64,000 nucleotides of DNA. It comes from Sipunculus nudus. Lineage: Eukaryota > Annelida > Sipuncula > Golfingiida > Sipunculidae. Every line of letters starts with the position of its first letter. The first letter of the stretch is position 1. The position numbers and the translations under genes are program-made. The stretch is from NCBI GenBank assembly GCA_026874595.1, contig CM049307.1, positions 4,175,579-4,239,578 on the forward strand, read 5' to 3'. The notes below the pieces were generated by a model. It was not told the DNA's origin. It ran no database searches and was given only the letters and a program-made list of their open reading frames with translations. Shown in pieces: positions 17,380-24,810 of the stretch.

Positions 17380-17661
17380 CTAACACTGGTTCTGGTCGGT
17401 CAAATATCCTTCCACCACGTTTTCCACCACTTTTTTCCCGAGCTGAGGGAAAATGTATACGGGCCGCTTCGTTATCTGGGCAGGTGGAATCACTTGCCTC
17501 GGGAACATAGTGCCAGAATACTGCTGGCAGTCGGCTTTCACTGAGCCATGACGGGGCGAATGGTATGGTGTATCTGACCAAACGCTTTTCAGGTAACCGT
17601 CCCAAATTTCACATTTGTTCGTGTTTCGCCACATTTTTTGGAGATAAAGTTGATTATTCAT
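17380..17661 (-). CDS. Upstream 93-codon part of the RING-like gene, ending at amber codon
   Basis: ATG at 17661 (the codon at 17664 is GTG) reads 93 residues to TAG at 17380-17382, in frame with the 589-aa part. The last residue is the Cys that would open a RING Cys-x2-Cys pair, with the amber codon and one Val codon as the two spacer positions. That coincidence shows the two parts belong to one gene. Whether the TAG is a mutation, a polymorphism, a sequencing error or a readthrough site cannot be told here. Confidence 0.6.
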   Translation of the reverse strand: MNNQLYLQKMWRNTNKCEIWDGYLKSVWSDTPYHSPRHGSVKADCQQYSGTMFPRQVIPPAQITKRPVYIFPQLGKKVVENVVEGYLTDQNQC

Positions 17662-17748
17662 CACTCAAGTTCACCTTTTTAAGACATTGGGCCTATCTCA
17701 TTTGCACGTCGGGTCCATTGTATCACCCCTACACAGTTTTTCCGTATC

Positions 17749-17789
17749 ACTTCCGGTTTGAGTTTTTATTTTTCCGCGCGACTTCCGGT
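17749..17789. promoter_or_regulatory. Divergent promoter with two ACTTCCGGT (ETS-type) motifs
   Basis: ACTTCCGGT occurs at 17749-17757 and 17781-17789, 32 bp or about three helical turns apart. It lies between the RING-like gene (minus) and the PC4-like gene (plus). The reverse complement ACCGGAAGT matches the known ETS/GABP consensus. A weak TATA-like ACAAATAAG is at about 17799, and CTCACACTT (about 17827), also found in the 21643 promoter, may be an initiator. Confidence 0.55.
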
Positions 17790-17905
17790 TTGACAAGTAC
17801 AAATAAGAAGGGTCCTATGAGGCTCACTCACACTTCAAGCCAGCCCAGCTAGTTATTAGTTTCCACTTTCGCATTCACGCCGATAGCAGATAACAAATTG
17901 CCACT

Positions 17906-18589
17906 ATGTTTAATAGCAACAGAAAAAGTGAGAACAGACAACATGTTCCTGGGGCCGCTGCCGCTGCTGCTGCTGCTGTTCCTCCTGCTTCTGTACCTGA
18001 GATCAAGAAGAGAAAACTAGAACATGTTCCAAATGCAGAAGGTCCACCAAACGAATGTGTGGCTGCAAGCAAAGTATTCCTTGGTGGGGGAGAAGGTTCA
18101 CATTGGTATGCCACACCTTACGGCCTGGACACTAAAATCGCAGTGTGGGTTGACGGCCAACCTTCTGAAGAGAAATGTATCGTGCTGACGCTTGAAGAAA
18201 TCACCAAACTGTCCAACCACATCACGGCCATAAACAGCTCGTTAAATGAACTGTTTCACGACCGCAACAAAGAATACCGCCTCACTCTCTCACCCGGTGA
18301 TCCGTCAGATCCCAAGGAAAGAATCGTCTGTGTATCAGCCAGCAGTAACTGGAGAAACATTGTGAATATACGTGAATGGTACTACACCAAGCAAGGCCAA
18401 AGGAGACCCTGCAAGAAAGGAGCTGCCTTGTATTTCGACGTATGGAAAAACTTGCTGTGCAAAATGGAAGATATCATGGCAATGTCCTGCGCATTCTTGT
18501 GTGATGAAGATCATCAAAACTACCAAGCCTTCGAGGAGTGCCCGAAGTGCAACAACGATCCAGTCAGCTTCGATGAATCCCCTTACTGA
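17906..18589 (+). CDS. PC4/Sub1-like transcriptional coactivator
   Basis: 227 aa. Residues 17-24 are a poly-Ala run. Residues 139-192 carry the PC4 (p15/Sub1) pattern: a basic beta segment, NIREWYYTKQGQRRP, CKKGAALYFDVW and an amphipathic helix KNLLCKMEDI, matching the family's order of INIREYY, KPGKKGI and the WxxL helix. Residues about 75-112 (IVLTLEEITKLSNHITAINS) look like a second, degenerate copy of the C-terminal half of the same domain. PC4 binds single-stranded DNA and supports transcription, so this could be a regulatory early protein. The gene faces away from the RING-like gene across ETS-type motifs. A poly(A) signal is at 18753. Confidence 0.8.
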   Translation: MFNSNRKSENRQHVPGAAAAAAAAVPPASVPEIKKRKLEHVPNAEGPPNECVAASKVFLGGGEGSHWYATPYGLDTKIAVWVDGQPSEEKCIVLTLEEITKLSNHITAINSSLNELFHDRNKEYRLTLSPGDPSDPKERIVCVSASSNWRNIVNIREWYYTKQGQRRPCKKGAALYFDVWKNLLCKMEDIMAMSCAFLCDEDHQNYQAFEECPKCNNDPVSFDESPY

Positions 18590-18752
18590 GAACTCTTGTT
18601 GGACACTTTATTATGCTAAGATGTACTTTGATTATGATCTCATATTGTTTATTTTTTTTTCCCAACAAAATGTATATATGTTATGTATTTCGAATCCCCT
18701 CAATGTTAGAGGGGAGAACAGTAATTTTTTTCCCATTGCTCTTTATTTCTTG

Positions 18753-18758
18753 AATAAA
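18753..18758 (+). terminator. Poly(A) signal AATAAA
   Basis: It lies 164 nt after the PC4-like stop codon. Confidence 0.55.
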
Positions 18759-18806
18759 TCAAAGTTTGAGTTCGCAAAAAATTTGACTCACTTTCTCTTT
18801 TCAAAA

Positions 18807-18809
<3 letters not shown>

Positions 18810-18841
<32 letters not shown>
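18810..18841. repeat. (TG)n microsatellite
   Basis: About 15 TG dinucleotides lie directly upstream of the TATA box of the 18912 gene. Confidence 0.9.
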
Positions 18842-18844
<3 letters not shown>

Positions 18845-18857
18845 AGGGTGACGATTG

Positions 18858-18867
18858 TATATAAAAA
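18858..18867 (+). promoter_or_regulatory. TATA box for the 18912 gene
   Basis: TATATAAAAA; its TATAAAAA core is 52 nt before the ATG at 18912. Confidence 0.65.
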
Positions 18868-18911
18868 CACCAACAACTCCCAAAAATATTTATTTTGAAA
18901 AAAAGCACCGT

Positions 18912-20195
18912 ATGGCTGACCCAACGCTTTGCCAAACCCGAGGGTTCTATTTGAACCTTAAAGGGGACCACACAAAGTATAACCAAAATGTTTTGGAAAA
19001 CGGAAGCCAATTGATATTTGATCTAAACCCCAATTTGTATTTAGATCCACGCTCCGGGGAATGGGAAGTGGCGCTCACCCGTTTAATGTTTCCCAGTTCC
19101 TGGTACAACGTCCACGAAAACGAATGTAGGATACGATTCACACACATTGATTCATCAGGTGAGGGAGAACCTGTCGAATACACTGTGGAAGCTTCTGTGG
19201 CACCGGGGTATTACCCGCGCATCTACAACTTTGGCTCTATTGAGGGTAAATTTTCAGGTAGTGATACTGCATCTATTAAACCATGCTTGGAATTTGGCTT
19301 ATGGAAAGCTCTAGCCGATGCTTTTGAAACCATTCAGTCCCAAAAAGATCAACTGAATTTAACAAACACAAAACACAGCAAAAATAACAACCTAGTCCGA
19401 TTACACGTGCAAAGTATCAGTGGCGACAAAAAGACAGCATGGAAAAGTAACATCCACGTGGGTATTGCATTCCCAAAAAATGAAACCAACCACAGCTTCG
19501 AGTTACGTTTGTCTAGAAAACTAGCTTGCATGATAGGATTCAAAAGAACCAGTTTTAAACAACCGCCCCCACCTGACGACGGAACAGTGTCGAGTGATCA
19601 ACACTGCAAACATAACTTTGTCTTGGATTACGATGACGGGTGGGGGTGGTTTGTTGATCCCAAACGAAACCCAATTAAAAGCTACTTATCTGAAAACCTG
19701 TCAGATAATCAAACTACAAGCCCAGCTAATATCCCTCACCAAATCCACCATACGTGTATACCACAACTGCAACTCAGACCCAACGAAATGGAATGCATTC
19801 TGGAAATACATACGGATTTCACGGAACCCGACACGTTTCGCGAAAGCCAACCTCCATCCCCACAAGGCCAATGCGGTCCCGAACGTGTGTTGGCTACGTT
19901 CCACGCTATACCTGAGGCTAATGCCAATCGGAAAGAAGACACAGTCATTGACGCGTTGAGCGCAAAGTTCCCTTCTTACAACTACAATGCGGCCCATAGC
20001 ACAATCCGCGAAATTCTGTCCTCTACGGTAGAATACCACGTCCCATTTCACCAGTACCACAGGTGCCGTTCCGGTTGGTACAGTAGATTACAATTTGATT
20101 TCAAACACCCTAGCGGGTACAAAACTCGTTTCATCCCTGGAGGTGAACTTTTCATGCAACTTTATTTACGACCCAAGCGTAAGCGCAGGCTATAA
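18912..20195 (+). CDS. Putative minor structural protein A
   Basis: 427 aa. Near the N-terminus are LYLDPRSGEWEVALTRLMFP and the following WYNVHENE, a signature found repeatedly in animal Polinton proteins. The C-terminus ends with a conserved FIPGGELFMQL motif shared with the next gene. The two genes are full-length paralogues, so this locus has duplicated like the capsid locus. The start is ATG 18912; the codon at 18855 is TTG. The stop TAA lies inside the next TATA box. Its role as penton, fibre or other minor capsid protein is inferred only from family context. Confidence 0.68.
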   Translation: MADPTLCQTRGFYLNLKGDHTKYNQNVLENGSQLIFDLNPNLYLDPRSGEWEVALTRLMFPSSWYNVHENECRIRFTHIDSSGEGEPVEYTVEASVAPGYYPRIYNFGSIEGKFSGSDTASIKPCLEFGLWKALADAFETIQSQKDQLNLTNTKHSKNNNLVRLHVQSISGDKKTAWKSNIHVGIAFPKNETNHSFELRLSRKLACMIGFKRTSFKQPPPPDDGTVSSDQHCKHNFVLDYDDGWGWFVDPKRNPIKSYLSENLSDNQTTSPANIPHQIHHTCIPQLQLRPNEMECILEIHTDFTEPDTFRESQPPSPQGQCGPERVLATFHAIPEANANRKEDTVIDALSAKFPSYNYNAAHSTIREILSSTVEYHVPFHQYHRCRSGWYSRLQFDFKHPSGYKTRFIPGGELFMQLYLRPKRKRRL

Positions 20196-20199
20196 AAAG
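20191..20199 (+). promoter_or_regulatory. TATA box overlapping a stop codon
   Basis: TATAAAAAG contains the TAA stop at 20193-20195 and lies 55 nt before the ATG at 20246. A very A-rich leader follows. Confidence 0.65.
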
Positions 20200-20245
20200 C
20201 AAATCACGCATTGCGAATTTAAAAAAAAACAAAAAAAAAACAGCC

Positions 20246-21541
20246 ATGGCGGACCCGACTATACACCGGACAAAAAGTTTTTACGTCAGTCTCCAAAGAG
20301 ATGTCAGGAAATACACCCCAGAAAATGGTTGTTTCAACTTTAAGCTCACACCAAACTTCTACCTGGAACCACGTTGTGGCCCGTGGGAAATATCATTAAC
20401 ACGTTTGTCTTTTCCCAGCGCATGGTACAACGTACACGAAAATGAATGTTGGATCCGTTTTACACACACGGTGAAAAAAAAATCTACTCGGGAAACCTTG
20501 AGTGAACACACGGCCGAAGCTTTTGTGGAACCGGGGTACTATCCCCGCCTTTACGATTTTACAGGTTGGGGAAAGAGTACCATTGTTTCAGTAACCAGGT
20601 TCGGTTTCTGGAAAGCGTTAAAAAACGCAGTCCAACATATCAATAGTCAAAAAGATAAGCTAAATATGACCGGGACTTCACACGAACAAAACACTGTAGG
20701 TCTGCTGAAGGTGCACAAAACCACATTCAAAGAATCTGCGGGTGCCGACAGCACCAAATACAACATCTCGCACGGTTTCATGTTCCCGGCCACACAAAAG
20801 GGACAAGGGACTGGAGAAAATGTTAAAAGACATGAATACAGAGTAGAATTGCACCCAAAATTGCAGTACATTATGGGGTTCCTAAGCGACCTCACAGCCC
20901 CAGATGAAAATGAAACTGACGCAACAGCAAATATAGCTAGGTTCGTAATATCTGGTGACAACCACTTTAAAAACCAGTGGACCAGTGCAGGGACTGAACA
21001 AATACAAAAACAGTACAAGGTAGGTACTTACACTATAAGAAAATCGAGCGGCGGGGTTGGTGTGGCAACCAGCGCATCTTTCCAAATACACCATCCACCC
21101 GTTACACAGAAACAAGTGTATCCCAATGAAACGGAAAATGTGCTTGAAATCCACACTGATTTTACGGACCCTGATACGTTCAGCGAAAACACATCCACAG
21201 CACCAGATAAAAAAGAAAACCGAGGCCCTGAACGCATCCTGGCCACTATTCACGCCAGAGCCGAAGCAAACGCCAACAGAGACGAACACACCATATATGA
21301 CACCATGGTGAAAAATTATCCATACTACAGTTACAACGTTCCGGTCAGCAGCATACGTGAAGAGATCTCATCCACGTTTCACCAGGTACCTACTACTCCG
21401 GGTTACCACGGATGCCGAACCGGGTGGTACTCTGATTTGAATTTTCAATTCAAACACCCCACAGGATTCAATACAGTATTTGTCCCGGGGGGTGAAATGT
21501 TCATGCAATTGCATTTCAGACCTATACATGAAGAAATATAA
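20246..21541 (+). CDS. Putative minor structural protein B (paralogue of A)
   Basis: 431 aa. It shares with protein A the N-terminal MADPT start, the LYL-WEISL-RLSFP segment, WYNVHENECWIRFTH, the middle FTDPDTF motif and the C-terminal VFVPGGEMFMQL. The central third is diverged. It is intact and has its own TATA box. With the 5085 product it may form a family of three related structural proteins in one element. The exact virion position is unknown. Confidence 0.68.
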   Translation: MADPTIHRTKSFYVSLQRDVRKYTPENGCFNFKLTPNFYLEPRCGPWEISLTRLSFPSAWYNVHENECWIRFTHTVKKKSTRETLSEHTAEAFVEPGYYPRLYDFTGWGKSTIVSVTRFGFWKALKNAVQHINSQKDKLNMTGTSHEQNTVGLLKVHKTTFKESAGADSTKYNISHGFMFPATQKGQGTGENVKRHEYRVELHPKLQYIMGFLSDLTAPDENETDATANIARFVISGDNHFKNQWTSAGTEQIQKQYKVGTYTIRKSSGGVGVATSASFQIHHPPVTQKQVYPNETENVLEIHTDFTDPDTFSENTSTAPDKKENRGPERILATIHARAEANANRDEHTIYDTMVKNYPYYSYNVPVSSIREEISSTFHQVPTTPGYHGCRTGWYSDLNFQFKHPTGFNTVFVPGGEMFMQLHFRPIHEEI

Positions 21542-21554
21542 CCCCTTTGTAATT

Positions 21555-21601
21555 TTTCCGGTTTACTTCCGGTGCCACTTCCGGTACCCGCACCTATAAA
21601 G
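21555..21601 (+). promoter_or_regulatory. Promoter with ACTTCCGGT repeats and TATA box
   Basis: ACTTCCGGT occurs at 21565-21573 and 21577-21585, with a partial copy TTTCCGG from 21555. TATAAAG at 21595-21601 lies 48 nt before the ATG at 21643. CTCACACTT (about 21624) sits where an initiator would be expected. Confidence 0.6.
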
Positions 21602-21642
21602 AAAACCCGCGCCTACGCTTTTACTCACACTTTCCCGACAAT

Positions 21643-22164
21643 ATGACAACTACATGTACTGGGCTGAAACCCCGCACTGAACAAACTAGGAGATGGCATC
21701 ACGGGCTCGCTTTTCTGATGAAAATAAACTTGACCTGCTGTAGAAGAAAATGCGCATACCATCTTTTAAACGCGCACATAAAAAACATCCAAATACAAAC
21801 CAATAAAGACACACTGCAAAGAGATAAAAATCGCTGGCCTAACACGCCGGAAGGAATCGTTGAACAATGGTGCAGGCCACATCCCATCGCCCATCGCTAC
21901 GTCGGCTATCAGTCAGAAGAAGAAAAAGGCTGCCCGGGACAAACAGTACCCACGCATAACGGTGAACCCTTCAATAACTGGCAATGCGACTGGTTCTTGC
22001 TCACCAACTATTGCCAACTCAAACCATTCCGAAATGAATACGTTTACACTGTCATTGAGAAAGACCCGACTGATGACAACTCTTTCACACAGGTGCACTA
22101 CTGTGACCTCAGTGTACCCGATGACCTCAGTGAATCTGTCTACAAAGGAACCTTGACGCGCTGA
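21643..22164 (+). CDS. Unknown Cys/His/Trp-rich accessory protein
   Basis: 173 aa, not recognised. It has clustered Cys (TCCRRKCAYH near residues 31-40) and further single Cys and Trp along the chain, so metal binding is possible but no standard finger pattern is clear. The ACTTCCGG promoter places it with the RING/PC4 group rather than the structural genes. It lies between the minor structural pair and the last gene, a typical place for fast-evolving accessory genes. The ATG is 48 nt after the TATA box. Confidence 0.6.
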   Translation: MTTTCTGLKPRTEQTRRWHHGLAFLMKINLTCCRRKCAYHLLNAHIKNIQIQTNKDTLQRDKNRWPNTPEGIVEQWCRPHPIAHRYVGYQSEEEKGCPGQTVPTHNGEPFNNWQCDWFLLTNYCQLKPFRNEYVYTVIEKDPTDDNSFTQVHYCDLSVPDDLSESVYKGTLTR

Positions 22165-22174
22165 CGGGAGGTTC

Positions 22175-22226
22175 GCGCATGCGCGTTGAGTTTTCCCGGG
22201 CTGCTTCCGGTGAGAATGCCTATAAG
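22175..22226 (+). promoter_or_regulatory. Promoter with NRF1-like and ETS-type motifs and TATA box
   Basis: The palindrome GCGCATGCGC (22175-22184) matches the known NRF1 consensus. GCTTCCGGTG (22203-22212) is a variant of the ACTTCCGG motif. TATAAG at 22221-22226 lies 53 nt before the ATG at 22274. Confidence 0.55.
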
Positions 22227-22273
22227 ACATCACGCTTCACCACACCACTTCATACTCGCTCTCTCGACCCGAC

Positions 22274-23086
22274 ATGGCTCAGATGCAACTACAAAGCGCT
22301 GCCCTTCACACAGAAACGATTACAGTAGCTGACCAACTGGAAGAGTGGATAAAAAACAACTTGATCCCCACAAGTCAACCCGACATGCCACAAAACTCCA
22401 GTCCTGCTGTACCAGAACAAGAGCCAGAAGATTTGTGCCATAGCCAAGGCTGTTGGGAATGCACACAAATAATCACCAACAGTGATAAACCCACTACAAC
22501 TGTTCCGGGACCTCCAGCTAACGCCGCCGCCGCAGCCACTGCTGCTGCTTCTGATGCTATACCGACCCGAGCTGGAACTGTGGATACCAAAACCATCCCG
22601 CCTACCAAGCGCAGAAAGAAAAACACACCAAAAAAAGAAAAAACTGAAGCGCCGGCTCAGAAACAAAAGGCTGACGAAAAAAAGAAACAAACATCTGAGG
22701 AAAAGAAAACCACGAAACAAAACAAGAGAAAAAGCAACGACACCATAGAACCCAAACCAAGCACTTCTCAGGCTAAAACACCCAGCAGAGGAAAAGCAAC
22801 CGTGAAAACGTCAGAAAAAAATCAAATGCAAGACCTGACAGAATACCACGATAAACTCCTCAACATGGCACACAATATCAAAGACTCCTTTCAGGCCTTC
22901 GACAGAGACCTAGAAAAAGTGGAGGACATCGTCGTCGCAGTCAAAAATATCGCTGACCTGTACGGAGAAAAAATGAATTTCATCATCGACTACATCAACC
23001 GCACAGAAAAACCGTCAGGACAACCCCAATCCAACCCTCCAACGACAGACAGCAAGGCTGAAGGAAGAAAACCGATGATGTATTAA
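22274..23086 (+). CDS. Unknown accessory protein with Lys-rich and coiled-coil regions
   Basis: 270 aa. The order is a short N-terminal helix, a small Cys cluster (CHSQGCWEC at about 56-64), an Ala-rich run (about 78-90), a long Lys/Thr/Glu-rich region (about 113-180) with nuclear-localisation-like stretches, and a C-terminal heptad-rich segment (about 190-255) likely to form a coiled coil. It is the last gene before the terminal non-coding region. The ETS/NRF1-type promoter suggests early expression. The function is not recognised. Confidence 0.62.
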   Translation: MAQMQLQSAALHTETITVADQLEEWIKNNLIPTSQPDMPQNSSPAVPEQEPEDLCHSQGCWECTQIITNSDKPTTTVPGPPANAAAAATAAASDAIPTRAGTVDTKTIPPTKRRKKNTPKKEKTEAPAQKQKADEKKKQTSEEKKTTKQNKRKSNDTIEPKPSTSQAKTPSRGKATVKTSEKNQMQDLTEYHDKLLNMAHNIKDSFQAFDRDLEKVEDIVVAVKNIADLYGEKMNFIIDYINRTEKPSGQPQSNPPTTDSKAEGRKPMMY

Positions 23087-23209
23087 AAAAGACATTTCAT
23101 TTTTCTGTCTCTAATAGAGACATTTAATTTTGCATTTTCACAACAGACACGATGTAATTGGTCAGGTTAAGATGATTTTATTTCATGTTCAAGGTTTTGT
23201 ATTTTTCAG

Positions 23210-23215
23210 AATAAA
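23210..23215 (+). terminator. Poly(A) signal AATAAA
   Basis: It lies 124 nt after the stop of the last element gene. Confidence 0.5.
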
Positions 23216-23632
23216 ACTATTTGTTCCTCACAACCTCGTCTTATTATTCATTTCAAAATCATCCACAAGTTCACACCATCTCAAATAATTTTCCATCACG
23301 CCGCCAGGGGGCGACACGCTGCCTTAATTAAAACCAACCGGTCAATTAACACTTTCATTAATGCTTTCTCATCATACCACCAGGGGGCGACACCCGGCAT
23401 TAATCAAAACCAACCCGTCATTAACACTTTCATTAATAATTTATCGTCCCGCCGCCAGAGGACGCTCACTCTCGTGACGGTACACCAGCTCATTAATATG
23501 CATGAGAAGCCCACCCTATTGACCAATCAGAAGCCAGGATTCAAAATGGGCCAAACTCCCCACCAATCAAAATAGGGCTAAAAATGGGCCAAATTTTCCC
23601 AAAAAATGGGCCAAATAGTTACATACACTACT
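23216..23632. repeat. Right terminal non-coding region of the element (probable terminal inverted repeat)
   Basis: No ORF. It contains three CTCF-like repeats, two CCAAT boxes (about 23,521 and 23,562) and three copies of a motif close to AAAATGGGCCAAA (from about 23,544). Polinton TIRs are several hundred bp, so this may be one. The left copy is outside the window, so it cannot be confirmed. Confidence 0.45.
23301..23467. repeat. Three ~75-bp direct repeats with CTCF-like core
   Basis: CCGCCAGGGGGCGACA (23301), CCACCAGGGGGCGACA (23377) and a weaker CCGCCAGAGGACGCTC (23452) are spaced 76 and 75 bp apart. They are joined by similar ATTAACACTTTCATTAAT spacers. The core resembles the known animal CTCF site CCACCAGGGGGC. 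Confidence 0.65.
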
Positions 23633-24748
23633 GTTACTGATCGGTAATACATACCCCATCTCCCACAAAGTAGCCGTCCCCGCAGTGGTTACTCATCAGT
23701 AATACATACCCCATCTCCCACAAAGTAGCCGTTCCCGCCGTGGTTACTCATCAGTAATACATACCCTATCTCCAACTAAGTAGCCCTCCCCGCCGTGGTT
23801 ACCCGTCTGTAATACATACCCATCTCCAACTAAGTAGCCGTCCCCGCCGTGGTTACTCATCAGTAATACATACCCTTTCTCCAACTAAGTAGCCGTCCCC
23901 GCCGTGGTTACTCATCAGTAATACATATCAAATCCCCAACTTAGTAGCCGTCCCCGCCGTGGTTACTCATCAGTAATACATACCCTATCTCCAAATAAGT
24001 AGCCGTCCCCGCCGTGGTTACTCATCAGTAATACATACCCCATCTCCCACAAAGTAGCCGTTCCCGCCGTGGTTACTCATCAGTAATACATACCCTATCT
24101 CCAACTAAGTAGCCCTCCCCGCCGTGGTTACCCGTCTGTAATACATACCCATCTCCAACTAAGTAGCCGTCCCCGCCGTGGTTACTCATCAGTAATACAT
24201 ACCCTTTCTCCAACTAAGTAGCCGTCCCCGCCGTGGTTACTCATCAGTAATACATATCAAATCCCCAACTTAGTAGCCGTCCCCGCCGTGGTTACTCATC
24301 AGTAATACATACCCTATCTCCAAATAAGTAGCCGTCCCCGCCGTGGTTACTCATCAGTAATATATACCCTATCTCCAACTAAGTAGCCGTCCCCGCCGTG
24401 GTAACTGATCAGTAATACATACCCTATCTCTCACAAAGTACCCGTCCCCCCCCCCTTGTTACTCATCAGTAATACATACACTGTCTCCAACTAAGTAGCC
24501 GTCCCCGCCGTGGTTACTCAACAGTAATACATACCCCATCTCCCACAAAGTACCCGTCCCCGCCGTTGTTACTTATCAGTAATACATACCCTATCTCCCA
24601 CAAAGTACCCGTCCCCGCCGTTGTTACTCATCAGTATTACATACCCTATCTCCAACTAAGTAGCCGTCCCCGCCGTGGTTACTTATCAGTAATACATACC
24701 CCATCTCCCACAAAGTAGCCGTCACCGCCGTGGTTGCTGATCAGTAAC
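23633..24748. repeat. 55-bp minisatellite derived from GST exon 4 and its splice donor
   Basis: About 20 units of 55 bp. On the minus strand each unit reads the end of GST exon 4 (AACCACGGCGG.GACGGCTAC and GGAGAT) followed by a donor-like GGTATGTATT. The copy at the right edge is the real exon end. A six-unit block is duplicated at an offset of about 329 bp (23,711 and 24,040). Most units carry stops, so they are not coding. Confidence 0.88.
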
Positions 24749-24810
24749 TTTTCAAACCTTTCCATAGCCTGTGGGAGGGTCTCCTCTAAAAATTTTTTCT
24801 TTAGTTCTGC
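24700..24810 (-). CDS. Sigma-class glutathione S-transferase, exon 4
   Basis: 111 nt, 37 whole codons. The acceptor is TTGTAG (ends 24811) and the donor GTATGT (24699-24694). The product starts AELKKKFLEETLPQAMERFE and ends HGGDGYFVGDG, the helical C-terminal domain of sigma GSTs. This is the last exon in the window. About 50 residues are missing and should be encoded beyond the inserted element. Its 3' end is the source of the adjacent minisatellite. Confidence 0.85.

Larger units (their letters stand above)
1..23632 (+). mobile_element. Integrated Polinton/Maverick (adintovirus-like) element, right part
   Basis: Seen: a protein-primed polymerase B C-terminus, an A32/FtsK-like ATPase, a retroviral-type DDE integrase with chromodomain and two double-jelly-roll-type capsid genes, mostly on one strand and closely packed. 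This gene set is known for Polintons/Mavericks and adintoviruses. The left end is outside the window. The right end is placed at about 23,632, because the next base starts host minisatellite sequence in the phase expected of a unit cut at this point. Read inward from that end, the element starts with AGTAGTG, which fits the 5'-AG termini described for Polintons. At more than 23.6 kb it is large for the group. The exact end is inferred, since the matching terminal inverted repeat cannot be seen. Confidence 0.88.

Noticed and set aside
17369-17605. 78-codon minus-strand ORF beside the RING-like gene
   Set aside because: It overlaps the in-frame upstream part of the RING-like gene in another frame and has no recognisable features.
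23633-24748. Minisatellite as part of the element's terminal repeat
   Set aside because: The units match GST exon 4 and its donor, so they are host sequence that the element entered.
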